From Dethiosulfovibrio salsuginis (GTDB lineage: Bacteria > Synergistota > Synergistia > Synergistales > Dethiosulfovibrionaceae): DNA of 50,843 nucleotides. Positions within the stretch are counted from its first letter, which is position 1, and every line of letters begins with the position of its first letter. Both the position numbers and the translations under genes were made by a program. A model generated the notes under the pieces. That model ran no database searches. It was not told the origin of the DNA and saw only the letters and a list, made by a program, of their open reading frames with translations. Shown here piece after piece: positions 1 through 6,840 of the stretch. Location: NCBI RefSeq assembly GCF_900177735.1, contig NZ_FXBB01000019.1:1-50843 (forward strand). The letters run 5' to 3'.

Positions 1-222
<222 letters not shown>

Positions 223-285
223 TTTATCCAGAGGTCTGCCCCCGCTTACGCTGGGGCGGATCCTCATATTTGAGGAGTGAGTAAT

Positions 286-435
286 ATGGCAGATCAGATA
301 GGCCTTCAGTGTACCGAGTGCAAGAGGCGGAACTACATCAGCTCAGTGAACAAGAAAAACATGAGCGGAAAACTGGAACTGAGCAAGTTCTGCAAGTTCT
401 GCAAAAAACACACCTTGCATAAAGAGACCAAGTAG
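286..435 (+). CDS. rpmG: 50S ribosomal protein L33
   Basis: A 49-residue basic protein starting [12 protein letters not shown]. It has two CxxC pairs (C9/C12 and C36/C39), so it is the zinc-binding (C+) form of L33. The start ATG at 286 follows a TGAGGAG ribosome-binding site at 271-277. L33 sits in the large subunit near the E site. The gene lies between tuf and tRNA-Trp/secE, a standard order. Because it is the cysteine-containing form, a zinc-free paralogue may exist elsewhere in the genome, but nothing in this window shows that. Confidence 0.95.
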   Translation: MADQIGLQCTECKRRNYISSVNKKNMSGKLELSKFCKFCKKHTLHKETK

Positions 436-456
436 TGTAGAATACGTTCTTGGCGC

Positions 457-533
457 AGGTCCGTAGCTCGAATTGGTAGAGCACCGGACTCCAAATCCGG
501 GGGTTGAAGGTTCGAATCCTTCCGGGCCTGCCA
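457..533 (+). tRNA. tRNA-Trp (anticodon CCA)
   Basis: A 77-nt cloverleaf with acceptor strands AGGTCCG and CGGGCCT, discriminator G and an encoded CCA end. The anticodon loop reads ACTCCAAAT (CCA anticodon) and the T loop is GGTTCGAATCC. It lies between rpmG and secE, a conserved position for tRNA-Trp in bacteria, and is probably co-transcribed with them. Confidence 0.96.
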
Positions 534-574
534 TTTATTTTAAACTTGATGTGTGACGAAGGGAGGCCAGGGTC

Positions 575-757
575 GTGCAGAAATTCTTCGATTTTCTTCG
601 TGAGGCCAGAGCCGAGCTCAAGAAAGTAACGTGGCCTGGCAAACAGCAGGTTTGGTATTCCACCCTGGTCGTCATATTCGTGACCCTACTTGTAGCTGTC
701 TACCTCGGGATCGTCGATATGGCGTTGACGGGAATCTTCTCGAGGGTTATTGGATAG
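575..757 (+). CDS. secE: Preprotein translocase subunit SecE
   Basis: A 60-residue protein starting at GTG 575, 8 nt after GGGAGG (561-566). The short form has one predicted transmembrane segment at about residues 28-55, preceded by the conserved amphipathic stretch EARAELKKVTWPGKQQ. SecE clamps SecY in the inner-membrane SecYEG channel. Its position directly before nusG is nearly universal in bacteria and supports the call. Confidence 0.95.
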   Translation: MQKFFDFLREARAELKKVTWPGKQQVWYSTLVVIFVTLLVAVYLGIVDMALTGIFSRVIG

Positions 758-800
758 TTCTTCAGGTTTGATGTCGTGGAGGACTCCAGTATCTGAGAGC

Positions 801-841
801 AGGGAGGTTTAAGGGGGCCGAAGAATCGGGTCCCTTTTTTT
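801..841 (+). promoter_or_regulatory. Distant SD plus terminator-like hairpin before nusG
   Basis: AGGGAGG (801-807) is the only good ribosome-binding site before nusG but lies 37 nt from the ATG. Between them is a hairpin, 813-835, pairing GGGGGCCGA with TCGGGTCCC (one mismatch, one G-T), followed by seven T. The stem and T run resemble an intrinsic terminator. Folding would also bring the SD to an effective spacing of about 14 nt. It could therefore be an attenuator, a looped-out SD, or both. Confidence 0.5.
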
Positions 842-844
842 ATC

Positions 845-1399
845 ATGGCGACCAATACAGATAGACAATGGTTCATCGTACAGACCTACGCGGGATACGA
901 GAACAAGGTCAAGGCTAACCTTGACCAGAGAATTGCCACCATGGGAATGGAGGACAAGATATTTAACGTCCTGGTCCCTGTGGAGGAGAAGATGGTGGTC
1001 AAGGACGGCAAGTCCAAAAAGGTCACCAAAAAGCTGTTCCCTAGCTACGTTTTAGTCGAGATGGTAATGGAGGATCAGCCCTGGTACGTAGTCCGTCATA
1101 CTCCTGGTGTGACCGGTTTCGTAGGCTCAGGCAATCATCCAATCCCTCTTAGCCAAAAAGAGATCGACGATGTCATGGATAAAATCGGTGGTTCCGCCGG
1201 GAAGAAAGGCGACAGGCCGACTTTCGATATGAACTTCGCCAAAGGGGATGTCATAAAGGTCAAGTGCGGCCCCTTCGAGGGTGCGGTAGGGCCTATAGTG
1301 GATATCCTGCCCGACAAGGGGAAGGTCAAGTTTTCCGTTTCCGTATTCGGAAGGGACACCCTCGTCGAAATAGACTATACAGAGCTGGAAAAGCTCTAG
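845..1399 (+). CDS. nusG: Transcription termination/antitermination protein NusG
   Basis: A 184-residue protein with an N-terminal NGN domain (WFIVQTYAGYENKVK near residues 9-23; VRHTPGVTGFVG near 83-94) and a C-terminal KOW domain (KGDVIKVKCGPFEGAVG near 133-149). NusG binds RNA polymerase across the clamp and links it to Rho or to ribosomal S10. No other in-frame start lies between the upstream stop at 794 and this ATG, so the start is firm even though the nearest SD is 37 nt away behind a hairpin. It follows secE and precedes rplK. Confidence 0.96.
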   Translation: MATNTDRQWFIVQTYAGYENKVKANLDQRIATMGMEDKIFNVLVPVEEKMVVKDGKSKKVTKKLFPSYVLVEMVMEDQPWYVVRHTPGVTGFVGSGNHPIPLSQKEIDDVMDKIGGSAGKKGDRPTFDMNFAKGDVIKVKCGPFEGAVGPIVDILPDKGKVKFSVSVFGRDTLVEIDYTELEKL

Positions 1400-1457
1400 T
1401 TTTTATCGGTCGGTGAGTTCATCGGCTATGACAAACAAGTGAGAGGAGTTTTTACAT

Positions 1458-1883
1458 ATGGCCAAGAAAGTTATCGGTCAGATCAAGTTGCAGCTTCCAG
1501 CGGGAAAGGCGACTCCGGCGCCTCCAGTTGGACCTGCCCTTGGTCAGCACGGCGTCAACATAATGGAGTTCTGCAAACAGTTCAACGCTAAGACCAACGA
1601 TCAGCCCGGAATGATCATCCCTGCGGTGATAACCGTCTACGCTGATCGTAGTTTCACCTTTGAGCTCAAGACACCGCCAGCAAGCGTTCTCATAAAGAAG
1701 CTGGCCGGTCTTGCCAAAGGTTCCGGTGAGCCCAACAAGAAAAAGGTCGGCTCTTTGACCAAAGATCAGGTCAGAGAGATAGCCGAGATCAAGAAGCAGG
1801 ACCTTAACGCAAACGACGTAGAGGCGGCCATGTGCATGATCGCTGGCACCGCCCGTTCCATGGGAGTTACCATATCCGAGTAG
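1458..1883 (+). CDS. rplK: 50S ribosomal protein L11
   Basis: A 141-residue protein, the usual L11 length. It contains the N-terminal proline-rich motif [20 protein letters not shown] and the C-terminal rRNA-binding part ending [11 protein letters not shown]11 forms the stalk base with L10 at the GTPase-associated centre. The ATG lies in CATATG after GAGAGGAG (1440-1447). It precedes rplA in one transcriptional unit. Confidence 0.97.
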   Translation: MAKKVIGQIKLQLPAGKATPAPPVGPALGQHGVNIMEFCKQFNAKTNDQPGMIIPAVITVYADRSFTFELKTPPASVLIKKLAGLAKGSGEPNKKKVGSLTKDQVREIAEIKKQDLNANDVEAAMCMIAGTARSMGVTISE

Positions 1884-1947
1884 GATAGGTCTCCCCGTGG
1901 CAGGGAGGTATCTCCCGCTATGACCACAAACAAGGAGGATTTTTTCG

Positions 1948-2655
1948 ATGGCAAAAGTAGGTAAGCGTTATTCAGCTCTGTCCAAGAAGGTCGATGCCCT
2001 TAAGTTGCATGGACTTGACGAGGCCGTTGCCCTGGTGAAGGAGAACGCAAACGCCAAGTTCGACGAGAGTATCGAGGTTCATCTTCGCCTAGGCGTCGAT
2101 CCCCGTCACGCAGATCAGCAGGTGCGTAGTACCGTAGTTCTCCCCCACGGCACAGGAAGGACCATCCGTGTGCTCGTTATCACCACCGGAGAGCAGGGAG
2201 AAGCTGCAAGAGAGGCTGGCGCGGACTTCGTCGGTGGAGAGGACATGGTCAGCAAGATTCAGGGCGGCTGGCTTGATTTTGAGGCGGTTGTAGCGACTCC
2301 TGACGCGATGAAGCTCATCGGTCGTCTCGGCAAAGTGCTTGGCCCTCGTGGACTTATGCCTAGCGCCAAGGCTGGCACTGTGACCAACGACGTAGCCGGA
2401 GCGGTCAAGGAGATCAAGGCCGGTAAGGTCGAGTTCCGAGTCGACAAGTTCGGTATCGTCCATAACTCGGTAGGCAAGGCCTCCTTCTCCAAGGAGAACC
2501 TTCTCGAGAACGTAAAAGCCTTTTACTCGGCGATCCTAAAGGCCCGTCCCTCGGCGGCCAAAGGGACCTACGTCAAGAGCTTTACCATGAGCTCCACCAT
2601 GGGTGTCGGCGTTAAGGTAGACGCATCTTCAGCTCAGAAGGATCTTTCTGAGTAG
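1948..2655 (+). CDS. rplA: 50S ribosomal protein L1
   Basis: A 235-residue protein of typical L1 length. Recognisable stretches are [21 protein letters not shown] near residues 50-70, [14 protein letters not shown] near 132-145, and the C-terminal [10 protein letters not shown]1 forms the mobile L1 stalk by the E site and in many bacteria represses its own operon. The ATG follows AAGGAGG at 1932-1938. A separate promoter and leader for rplJL begin just after its stop. Confidence 0.97.
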   Translation: MAKVGKRYSALSKKVDALKLHGLDEAVALVKENANAKFDESIEVHLRLGVDPRHADQQVRSTVVLPHGTGRTIRVLVITTGEQGEAAREAGADFVGGEDMVSKIQGGWLDFEAVVATPDAMKLIGRLGKVLGPRGLMPSAKAGTVTNDVAGAVKEIKAGKVEFRVDKFGIVHNSVGKASFSKENLLENVKAFYSAILKARPSAAKGTYVKSFTMSSTMGVGVKVDASSAQKDLSE

Positions 2656-2658
2656 ATC

Positions 2659-2687
2659 TAGACAACCTATTTCCCAGGATGTATAAT
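2659..2687 (+). promoter_or_regulatory. Promoter for rplJL
   Basis: TAGACA (2659-2664), 17-bp spacer, TATAAT (2682-2687). It overlaps the region just after the rplA stop, so rplJL can be transcribed independently of rplKA. Confidence 0.75.
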
Positions 2688-2694
2688 ACCATCC

Positions 2695-2833
2695 GGTTAC
2701 GAACTGAAGACAGTGGGTCCTCCTAGGAGGATAAGGCTTACGCCGCCCGCCGAGGTTCGGGGTCCGCTGATTTCGGCTGTAGCCGTTGATGTCGGTATAA
2801 TCCCCCCGATCCCTCTGGATCTGGGGGTTTTTT
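2695..2833 (+). promoter_or_regulatory. L10 (rplJ) autoregulatory leader
   Basis: The untranslated stretch before rplJ carries the recognisable pattern of the bacterial L10 leader. GAAGACAGTGGGTCC is followed by AGGATAAGGCTTACGCC and GCCCGCCGAGGTT, the kink-turn-containing site bound by the L10(L12) complex. It ends in a strong terminator (2802-2833). This suggests that L10 binding favours premature termination (attenuation). The family is established; the termination mechanism here is inferred from the arrangement. Confidence 0.8.
2802..2833 (+). terminator. Attenuator hairpin upstream of rplJ
   Basis: A C-rich arm followed by GATCC pairs with GGATC and GGGGG around a short loop, followed by six T at 2828-2833. 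It lies 27 nt before the rplJ ATG and after the L10 leader, so it is likely a regulated terminator. Confidence 0.8.
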
Positions 2834-2860
2834 AGCTTTCACAACTAAGGAGGTGAAAAT

Positions 2861-3394
2861 ATGCCTGCATCTTTAAAATATGAATTGGTCTCTGAGTTAA
2901 GAGACAGACTTCAAGGCGCTGAGGCGGTGTTCGTCTGCGAGTACAGAGGACTTAACGTCGCTCAGGCTACTGAGATCCGCCGTCTTGTCAGAGAGGCCGG
3001 TGGAGAGATGAAGGTGGCCAAAAACACCCTGGTGAGGATCGCCCTTTCCGAGGTAGGTATGGCCTCCCCTGAGGACCTGACAGTCGGTCCTAACGTCTAC
3101 GTCATAGCTCCTACCGACAGCCCTGCGGTGGCCAAGGCCCTCAAAGAGTTCGCCGCCAAGAAGGAAAACAAGGCGATGATAATCAAAGGCGCCGTTATGG
3201 GCACCGATGTGCTTGACCTTAACCAGGTTCTCGCCCTTGCCGATCTGCCCTCCAGGGATCAGCTTATCGCCCAGGTCGTTGGAACGATCGCAGCTCCCCT
3301 TCGTGGCCTCGTTACCGTTCTTTCCGGCCCCGCAAGAGGATTGGTCACATGTCTCTCTCAGCTCGCTGAGAAAAAAGGATCCGACGCAGCGTAG
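2861..3394 (+). CDS. rplJ: 50S ribosomal protein L10
   Basis: A 177-residue protein matching L10: an N-terminal rRNA-binding region with FVCEYRGLNVAQATEIRRL near residues 25-43 and VAKNTLVRIAL near 53-63, followed by a C-terminal helix that docks L7/L12 dimers. The ATG follows AAGGAGGTG at 2847-2855. It probably controls its own synthesis through the preceding leader. rplL follows 76 nt downstream. Confidence 0.96.
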   Translation: MPASLKYELVSELRDRLQGAEAVFVCEYRGLNVAQATEIRRLVREAGGEMKVAKNTLVRIALSEVGMASPEDLTVGPNVYVIAPTDSPAVAKALKEFAAKKENKAMIIKGAVMGTDVLDLNQVLALADLPSRDQLIAQVVGTIAAPLRGLVTVLSGPARGLVTCLSQLAEKKGSDAA

Positions 3395-3470
3395 AGTTGC
3401 TTGATCCTGATTTTAAATAATTTACATACCAAAGGGAATTTCCCAGAGGAATTTTAAGGAGGAAAATAGA

Positions 3471-3842
3471 ATGACCCGTGCTGATATCATAAAAGCTATC
3501 GAAGAAATGTCCGTTCTTGAGCTCTCTGAGCTCGTAAAGGAGCTTGAGGATAAGTTTGGCGTATCCGCCGCCGCTCCTGCCATGATGATGGCCGCTCCCG
3601 CTGCCGCTGCCGCTCCTGCAGAGGAAGAGAAGACCGAGTTCAACGTCATCCTCAAGGCCGCTGGTTCGGAGAAAATCAAGGTAATCAAGGTTGTCCGTGA
3701 GATCACCGGCCTTGGTCTTAAAGAGGCCAAAGAGGTCGTCGACAACCCCGGCAAAGCCATCAAAGAGGGCGTCTCCAAAGATGAGGCCGAGGCCCTTAAG
3801 AAGCAGCTTGAGGAAGTCGGCGCTTCCGTCGAGCTGGCCTAA
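3471..3842 (+). CDS. rplL: 50S ribosomal protein L7/L12
   Basis: A 123-residue acidic protein with an N-terminal dimerisation helix ([15 protein letters not shown]), an Ala/Pro-rich hinge at about residues 36-51, and a C-terminal domain with [32 protein letters not shown] and EEVGASVEL. It forms the multicopy stalk that recruits translation GTPases. The ATG follows AAGGAGG (3457-3463). A strong terminator after it closes the operon. The Ala-rich hinge has the GCC/GCT run expected of this family. Confidence 0.97.
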   Translation: MTRADIIKAIEEMSVLELSELVKELEDKFGVSAAAPAMMMAAPAAAAAPAEEEKTEFNVILKAAGSEKIKVIKVVREITGLGLKEAKEVVDNPGKAIKEGVSKDEAEALKKQLEEVGASVELA

Positions 3843-3850
3843 AAAGAATA

Positions 3851-3893
3851 CAACGAAAAAAGCGATTCCATAGTGGAATCGCTTTTTTCGTTG
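3851..3893 (+). terminator. Intrinsic terminator after rplL
   Basis: A perfect 20-bp inverted repeat: CAACGAAAAAAGCGATTCCA, loop TAG, then its complement with a T6 run inside the right arm. It is symmetrical, so it could stop transcription from either side. Confidence 0.93.
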
Positions 3894-3941
3894 ACCTTGC
3901 CTGTATGTTATGGTATACCCCTGATAGAGAATATCATTATC
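3891..3941 (+). promoter_or_regulatory. Promoter with Fur-like box before the rhodanese gene
   Basis: TTGACC (3891-3896), 17-bp spacer, TATACC (3914-3919). Over the expected transcription start lies GATAGAGAATATCATTATC (3923-3941), which matches 15 of 19 positions of the classical Fur consensus GATAATGATAATCATTATC. It is placed where bound Fur would block initiation. Confidence 0.6.
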
Positions 3942-3958
3942 TTTTAGGAGGTCTTTCC

Positions 3959-4333
3959 GTGAGCGAACTAAGAAAAGCTGTGGATCAATTCTGGAGCGAT
4001 CTTAAAGACGGCCGTAACAACATTATCAGCTGTGAGCAGTTGAACCAGGCGATCGAGAACAACTATCCTCTATACCTTCTGGACATCAGAAAGCCGGAGG
4101 ACTACGCCGAGAAGCATATAGACGGTGCTATCAACGTCCCATGGGTGGAGGTCGGGGACTACCTCGACGATTTTCCAAAGGACGAAAAGATCATCGTCAT
4201 CTGCTACACCGGTCAGACCGCAGGCCAGACGGTGGCGCTGCTCAGGCTCCTAGGGTTCGACGCCTGCTCTCTAAAGGGCGGAATGAGCTGCGAGCAAGCC
4301 TTCCTTCCTCTCAAGGCGTCCTGCGCATCCTGA
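3959..4333 (+). CDS. Single-domain rhodanese-like sulfurtransferase
   Basis: About 124 residues from GTG 3959, chosen because TAGGAGG (3945-3951) lies 7 nt before it. A longer in-frame start at 3905 falls inside the promoter and is rejected. The rhodanese fold is visible: YLLDIRKPEDYAEKHIDGAINVPW, then the active-site loop VICYTGQTAGQTV whose Cys would carry the persulfide, then LRLLGFDACSLKGGM. Such proteins transfer sulfane sulfur or act on thiosulfate and polysulfide. It is probably monocistronic, with a terminator at 4373-4400. The Fur-like box in its promoter suggests iron control, perhaps for Fe-S assembly or sulfur handling. The physiological acceptor is unknown. Confidence 0.85.
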   Translation: MSELRKAVDQFWSDLKDGRNNIISCEQLNQAIENNYPLYLLDIRKPEDYAEKHIDGAINVPWVEVGDYLDDFPKDEKIIVICYTGQTAGQTVALLRLLGFDACSLKGGMSCEQAFLPLKASCAS

Positions 4334-4372
4334 GCCTGATTTAGTAGCCTCTCTGGTAGAGTGGCCTTACCT

Positions 4373-4400
4373 CCCGACGGAATCTCCGTCGGGTTTTTTT
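4373..4400 (+). terminator. Terminator after the rhodanese gene
   Basis: CCCGACGGA, loop ATC, TCCGTCGGG, then seven T. Confidence 0.92.
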
Positions 4401-4450
4401 GTGCTCTCATGGAGTGTATAATTGCGTGTGACTAGAAAGGGGTGTTTCCT

Positions 4451-5293
4451 TTGGTTACAGATGTTCACGTCCACGTTTATCCCGAGGATCTCGTAAGGGA
4501 TCAGGAATCAATATCCCTTAAAGAGCCCCATTTCGACCTCCTTACCCACAACAAGGTCCATAAGTGGGGAACTGCGGAGGATCTTATAAAGAGGATGGAT
4601 GAAACAGGAGTAGACCAGAGCTGGATATTCGGTTTTGCCTTCAAGGACATGGGCTTATGCCGTCTCTGCAACGATTACGTCATAGAGGCGGTCAAACGAT
4701 GGCCCGACAGACTGAAGGGAATGGCGGTAGTGCCCCCCCTCCACCCCGAGGCGGAAGGGGAGATCGCCCGGTGTCATGAAGCGGGACTTATAGGTCTGGG
4801 AGAGCTTTTCCCCCAAGGTCAGGGATTGGACCTAGACGATGCCAGGCAGACCTGGAGGATGGTCGGAGCCTGTCACGAGAGAGACATGGTCATACTGATC
4901 CATACCGCCGAACCGGTCGGCCACGACTACGACGGCAAGGGCAACGTAGGGCCTAGAGAGGCCGCCGAATTCTGTATAAACCATCCAGAGGCCAAGGTTA
5001 TCTTCGCCCACTGGGGAGGGGGCCTGTGGCTCTACGAGTCCATGCCGGAGATGAAAAAAATACTGGCCAACGCAAGGTACGACACCGCCGCTTGGCCCTG
5101 GCTCTACGGGCCGGAGGTACTGAACGCCGCCTTTTCCCTTGGGGTTGGACACAAGATCCTATACGGGTCGGACTGGCCGATACTGGGATATGACAGGTAT
5201 CTTAAGCTTCTTGAGCAGACCGCCCTGTCCCAGTCGGAGATATCCCTGGTAACAGGGGAAAACGCCCGCTCCTTTCTGCAACAGACCTGTTGA
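4451..5293 (+). CDS. Amidohydrolase_2-family metal-dependent hydrolase
   Basis: About 280 residues. The start is taken as TTG 4451, 8 nt after AAAGGGG (4436-4442). GTG 4442 is also in frame but sits inside that site. The TIM-barrel amidohydrolase signature is clear: HVH near the N terminus (VTDVHVHV), HTAEP in mid-protein, FAHWGGG, and a C-terminal GSDWP aspartate. These would be the metal ligands. The family includes decarboxylases and lactone or amide hydrolases, and the substrate cannot be read from sequence. A TATAAT at 4417-4422 may be its promoter. The tRNA operon promoter overlaps its stop codon. Confidence 0.8.
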   Translation: MVTDVHVHVYPEDLVRDQESISLKEPHFDLLTHNKVHKWGTAEDLIKRMDETGVDQSWIFGFAFKDMGLCRLCNDYVIEAVKRWPDRLKGMAVVPPLHPEAEGEIARCHEAGLIGLGELFPQGQGLDLDDARQTWRMVGACHERDMVILIHTAEPVGHDYDGKGNVGPREAAEFCINHPEAKVIFAHWGGGLWLYESMPEMKKILANARYDTAAWPWLYGPEVLNAAFSLGVGHKILYGSDWPILGYDRYLKLLEQTALSQSEISLVTGENARSFLQQTC

Positions 5294-5318
5294 CAAAAAA
5301 CCGCTCCCAATATATACT
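5290..5318 (+). promoter_or_regulatory. Promoter of the six-tRNA operon
   Basis: TTGACA (5290-5295), 17-bp spacer, TATACT (5313-5318), a near-consensus promoter 30 nt before tRNA-Val. Its -35 overlaps the TGA stop of the upstream amidohydrolase gene. Confidence 0.85.
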
Positions 5319-5347
5319 ACCTCTTGCGTTGGTGAGCTTAAGCCTCT

Positions 5348-5422
5348 GGGCGGTTAGCTCAGCGGTAGAGCATCTGCCTTACACGCAGAGGGTCACAGGT
5401 TCGAAACCTGTACCGCCCACCA
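5348..5422 (+). tRNA. tRNA-Val (anticodon TAC)
   Basis: Acceptor GGGCGGT/ACCGCCC, encoded CCA, anticodon loop CTTACAC (TAC). First of six tRNAs read from the promoter at 5290-5318. Confidence 0.96.
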
Positions 5423-5442
5423 TTCATCAACACGACCTGTGC

Positions 5443-5519
5443 GGGGTCGTAGCTCAGTTGGTTAGAGTGCCGGCCTGTCACGCCGGAGGTCGCGAGTTCA
5501 AGTCTCGTCGGCCCCGCCA
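5443..5519 (+). tRNA. tRNA-Asp (anticodon GTC)
   Basis: Acceptor GGGGTCG/CGGCCCC, discriminator G, encoded CCA, anticodon loop CTGTCAC (GTC). Confidence 0.96.
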
Positions 5520-5540
5520 TTTTTCATCAACCCCTTGTGT

Positions 5541-5616
<76 letters not shown>

Positions 5617-5620
5617 CTTT

Positions 5621-5695
5621 GCGGAAGTAGCTCAGGGGTAGAGCACAACCTTGCCAAGGTTGGGGTCGCGGGTTCAAATCCCGTCTTCCGCTCCA
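5621..5695 (+). tRNA. tRNA-Gly (anticodon GCC)
   Basis: Acceptor GCGGAAG/CTTCCGC, encoded CCA, anticodon GCC within CTTGCCAAG. Confidence 0.96.
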
Positions 5696-5699
5696 GTTT

Positions 5700-5773
5700 G
5701 GCGGCATAGCCAAGTGGTAAGGCAGAGGACTGCAAATCCTTTATCCCCGGTTCGAATCCGGGTGCCGCCTCCA
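5700..5773 (+). tRNA. tRNA-Cys (anticodon GCA)
   Basis: Acceptor GGCGGCA/TGCCGCC, discriminator T, encoded CCA, anticodon loop CTGCAAA (GCA). Confidence 0.96.
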
Positions 5774-5778
5774 CATAT

Positions 5779-5854
5779 TCCTCGGTAGCTCAGTTGGCAG
5801 AGCGGGTGACTGTTAATCACTAGGTCGCAGGTTCAAGTCCTGCCCGGGGAGCCA
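5779..5854 (+). tRNA. tRNA-Asn (anticodon GTT), copy 1
   Basis: Acceptor TCCTCGG/CCGGGGA (one T-G pair), encoded CCA, anticodon loop CTGTTAA (GTT). Identical base for base to the tRNA-Asn at 18258-18333. Confidence 0.96.
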
Positions 5855-5863
5855 GATATATCT

Positions 5864-5894
5864 AAGACCGTGAGATCGCTCACGGTCTTTTTTT
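5864..5894 (+). terminator. Terminator of the tRNA operon
   Basis: AAGACCGTGAG, loop ATCG, CTCACGGTCTT followed by further T residues. Confidence 0.93.
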
Positions 5895-5946
5895 GCGTGA
5901 AAAAACAACTATAATGGATCCACAAAACCAACGGGAGGGGATCGTT

Positions 5947-6654
5947 TTGGAGGGTAAAGTCAAAGTTTCTGGCAGGATATTAGGTGTTTACGGTGGATTA
6001 GGTCCTGCTGCGTCCGCTGAATTTATGAGGTTACTGGCGGAAAGGGCCCCTGCAGAGGTGGATCAGGACCACCCGGTGGTTTACGTCTACTCTAACCCTC
6101 AGATTCCCGACAGAAGCTCCGCTATAATGGGGCAAGGGCCAAGCCCAGAGGGGGACCTTCGGACCGGTCTGATGACCCTTTGCTCCTGGGGAGCGGATAT
6201 CCTCGCTGTGCCCTGCAACACGGCACATTTTTTTATAGATCGCTTCAGGAACGAATTGCCGGTTCCTCTGATCCACATAGTGGATGCAACGGTAGAGGAG
6301 GCTAGTATCGTCAGCCCTGATGGGGCGTGGCTGATCGCAACAGGGGGGACCATGTACAGCGGTATCTATCAGAGGGAAAGCCATAGGGTCGGTTACGATC
6401 TCCTCGAGCCCTCTAAGGAGGTTCTGGAAAGTGTCTCCGAGGCTATTGCCGCGGTGAAGGGAGGTAACCTTGGCTTGTCCGGTGGTATTATGGCCCATAT
6501 CGTGGAGCAACTGAGGGGTATCAGGGATATTCCCCTATTAGGGGCCTGCACTGAACTTCCCCTAGCATACGCTGCCTCAGGTCTTCCATCCGACGGAATG
6601 ATCTCAAGCCTGGACGCCTTGGCAAATAGGTGTATTTCCGCCCTGTATTCCTAG
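5947..6654 (+). CDS. Aspartate/glutamate racemase family protein
   Basis: About 235 residues from TTG 5947, which lies 6 nt after GGGAGGGG (5933-5940). A longer in-frame TTG at 5893 is rejected because TATAAT at 5910-5915 lies within it. The N-terminal GVYGGLGPAASAEF and the paired cysteines of the two-base racemase mechanism are present: AVPCNTAHFF near residue 97 and LLGACTELPLA near residue 200. The family interconverts L- and D-aspartate or glutamate by proton transfer. Members with this GGxGPxA start are usually annotated as aspartate racemase, but substrate specificity is not shown by sequence alone. It appears monocistronic. Confidence 0.85.
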   Translation: MEGKVKVSGRILGVYGGLGPAASAEFMRLLAERAPAEVDQDHPVVYVYSNPQIPDRSSAIMGQGPSPEGDLRTGLMTLCSWGADILAVPCNTAHFFIDRFRNELPVPLIHIVDATVEEASIVSPDGAWLIATGGTMYSGIYQRESHRVGYDLLEPSKEVLESVSEAIAAVKGGNLGLSGGIMAHIVEQLRGIRDIPLLGACTELPLAYAASGLPSDGMISSLDALANRCISALYS

Positions 6655-6840
6655 ATATGCTAAAGTGGAGGTCCGTGGTAATATTTCTCCATAGATGGTA
6701 GAATTATCTCTATTATCGGTCTTGCTTTCTGCATGACCCGCTCTAAGCCTTAACAAGACGATGGTTTTTGGTTACTTTATCGGTATAATTTTGCGGTATA
6801 GTTAGGCGGTCCGATTGTCTTAGACCAGAGGAGGATTTCT

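Noticed and set aside
343-534. 63-codon minus-strand ORF over tRNA-Trp
   Set aside because: Another antisense-tRNA false ORF, overlapping rpmG and tRNA-Trp.
5893-5946. Longer start for the racemase gene
   Set aside because: A TATAAT lies within it, and a TTG with an ideal SD follows at 5947.
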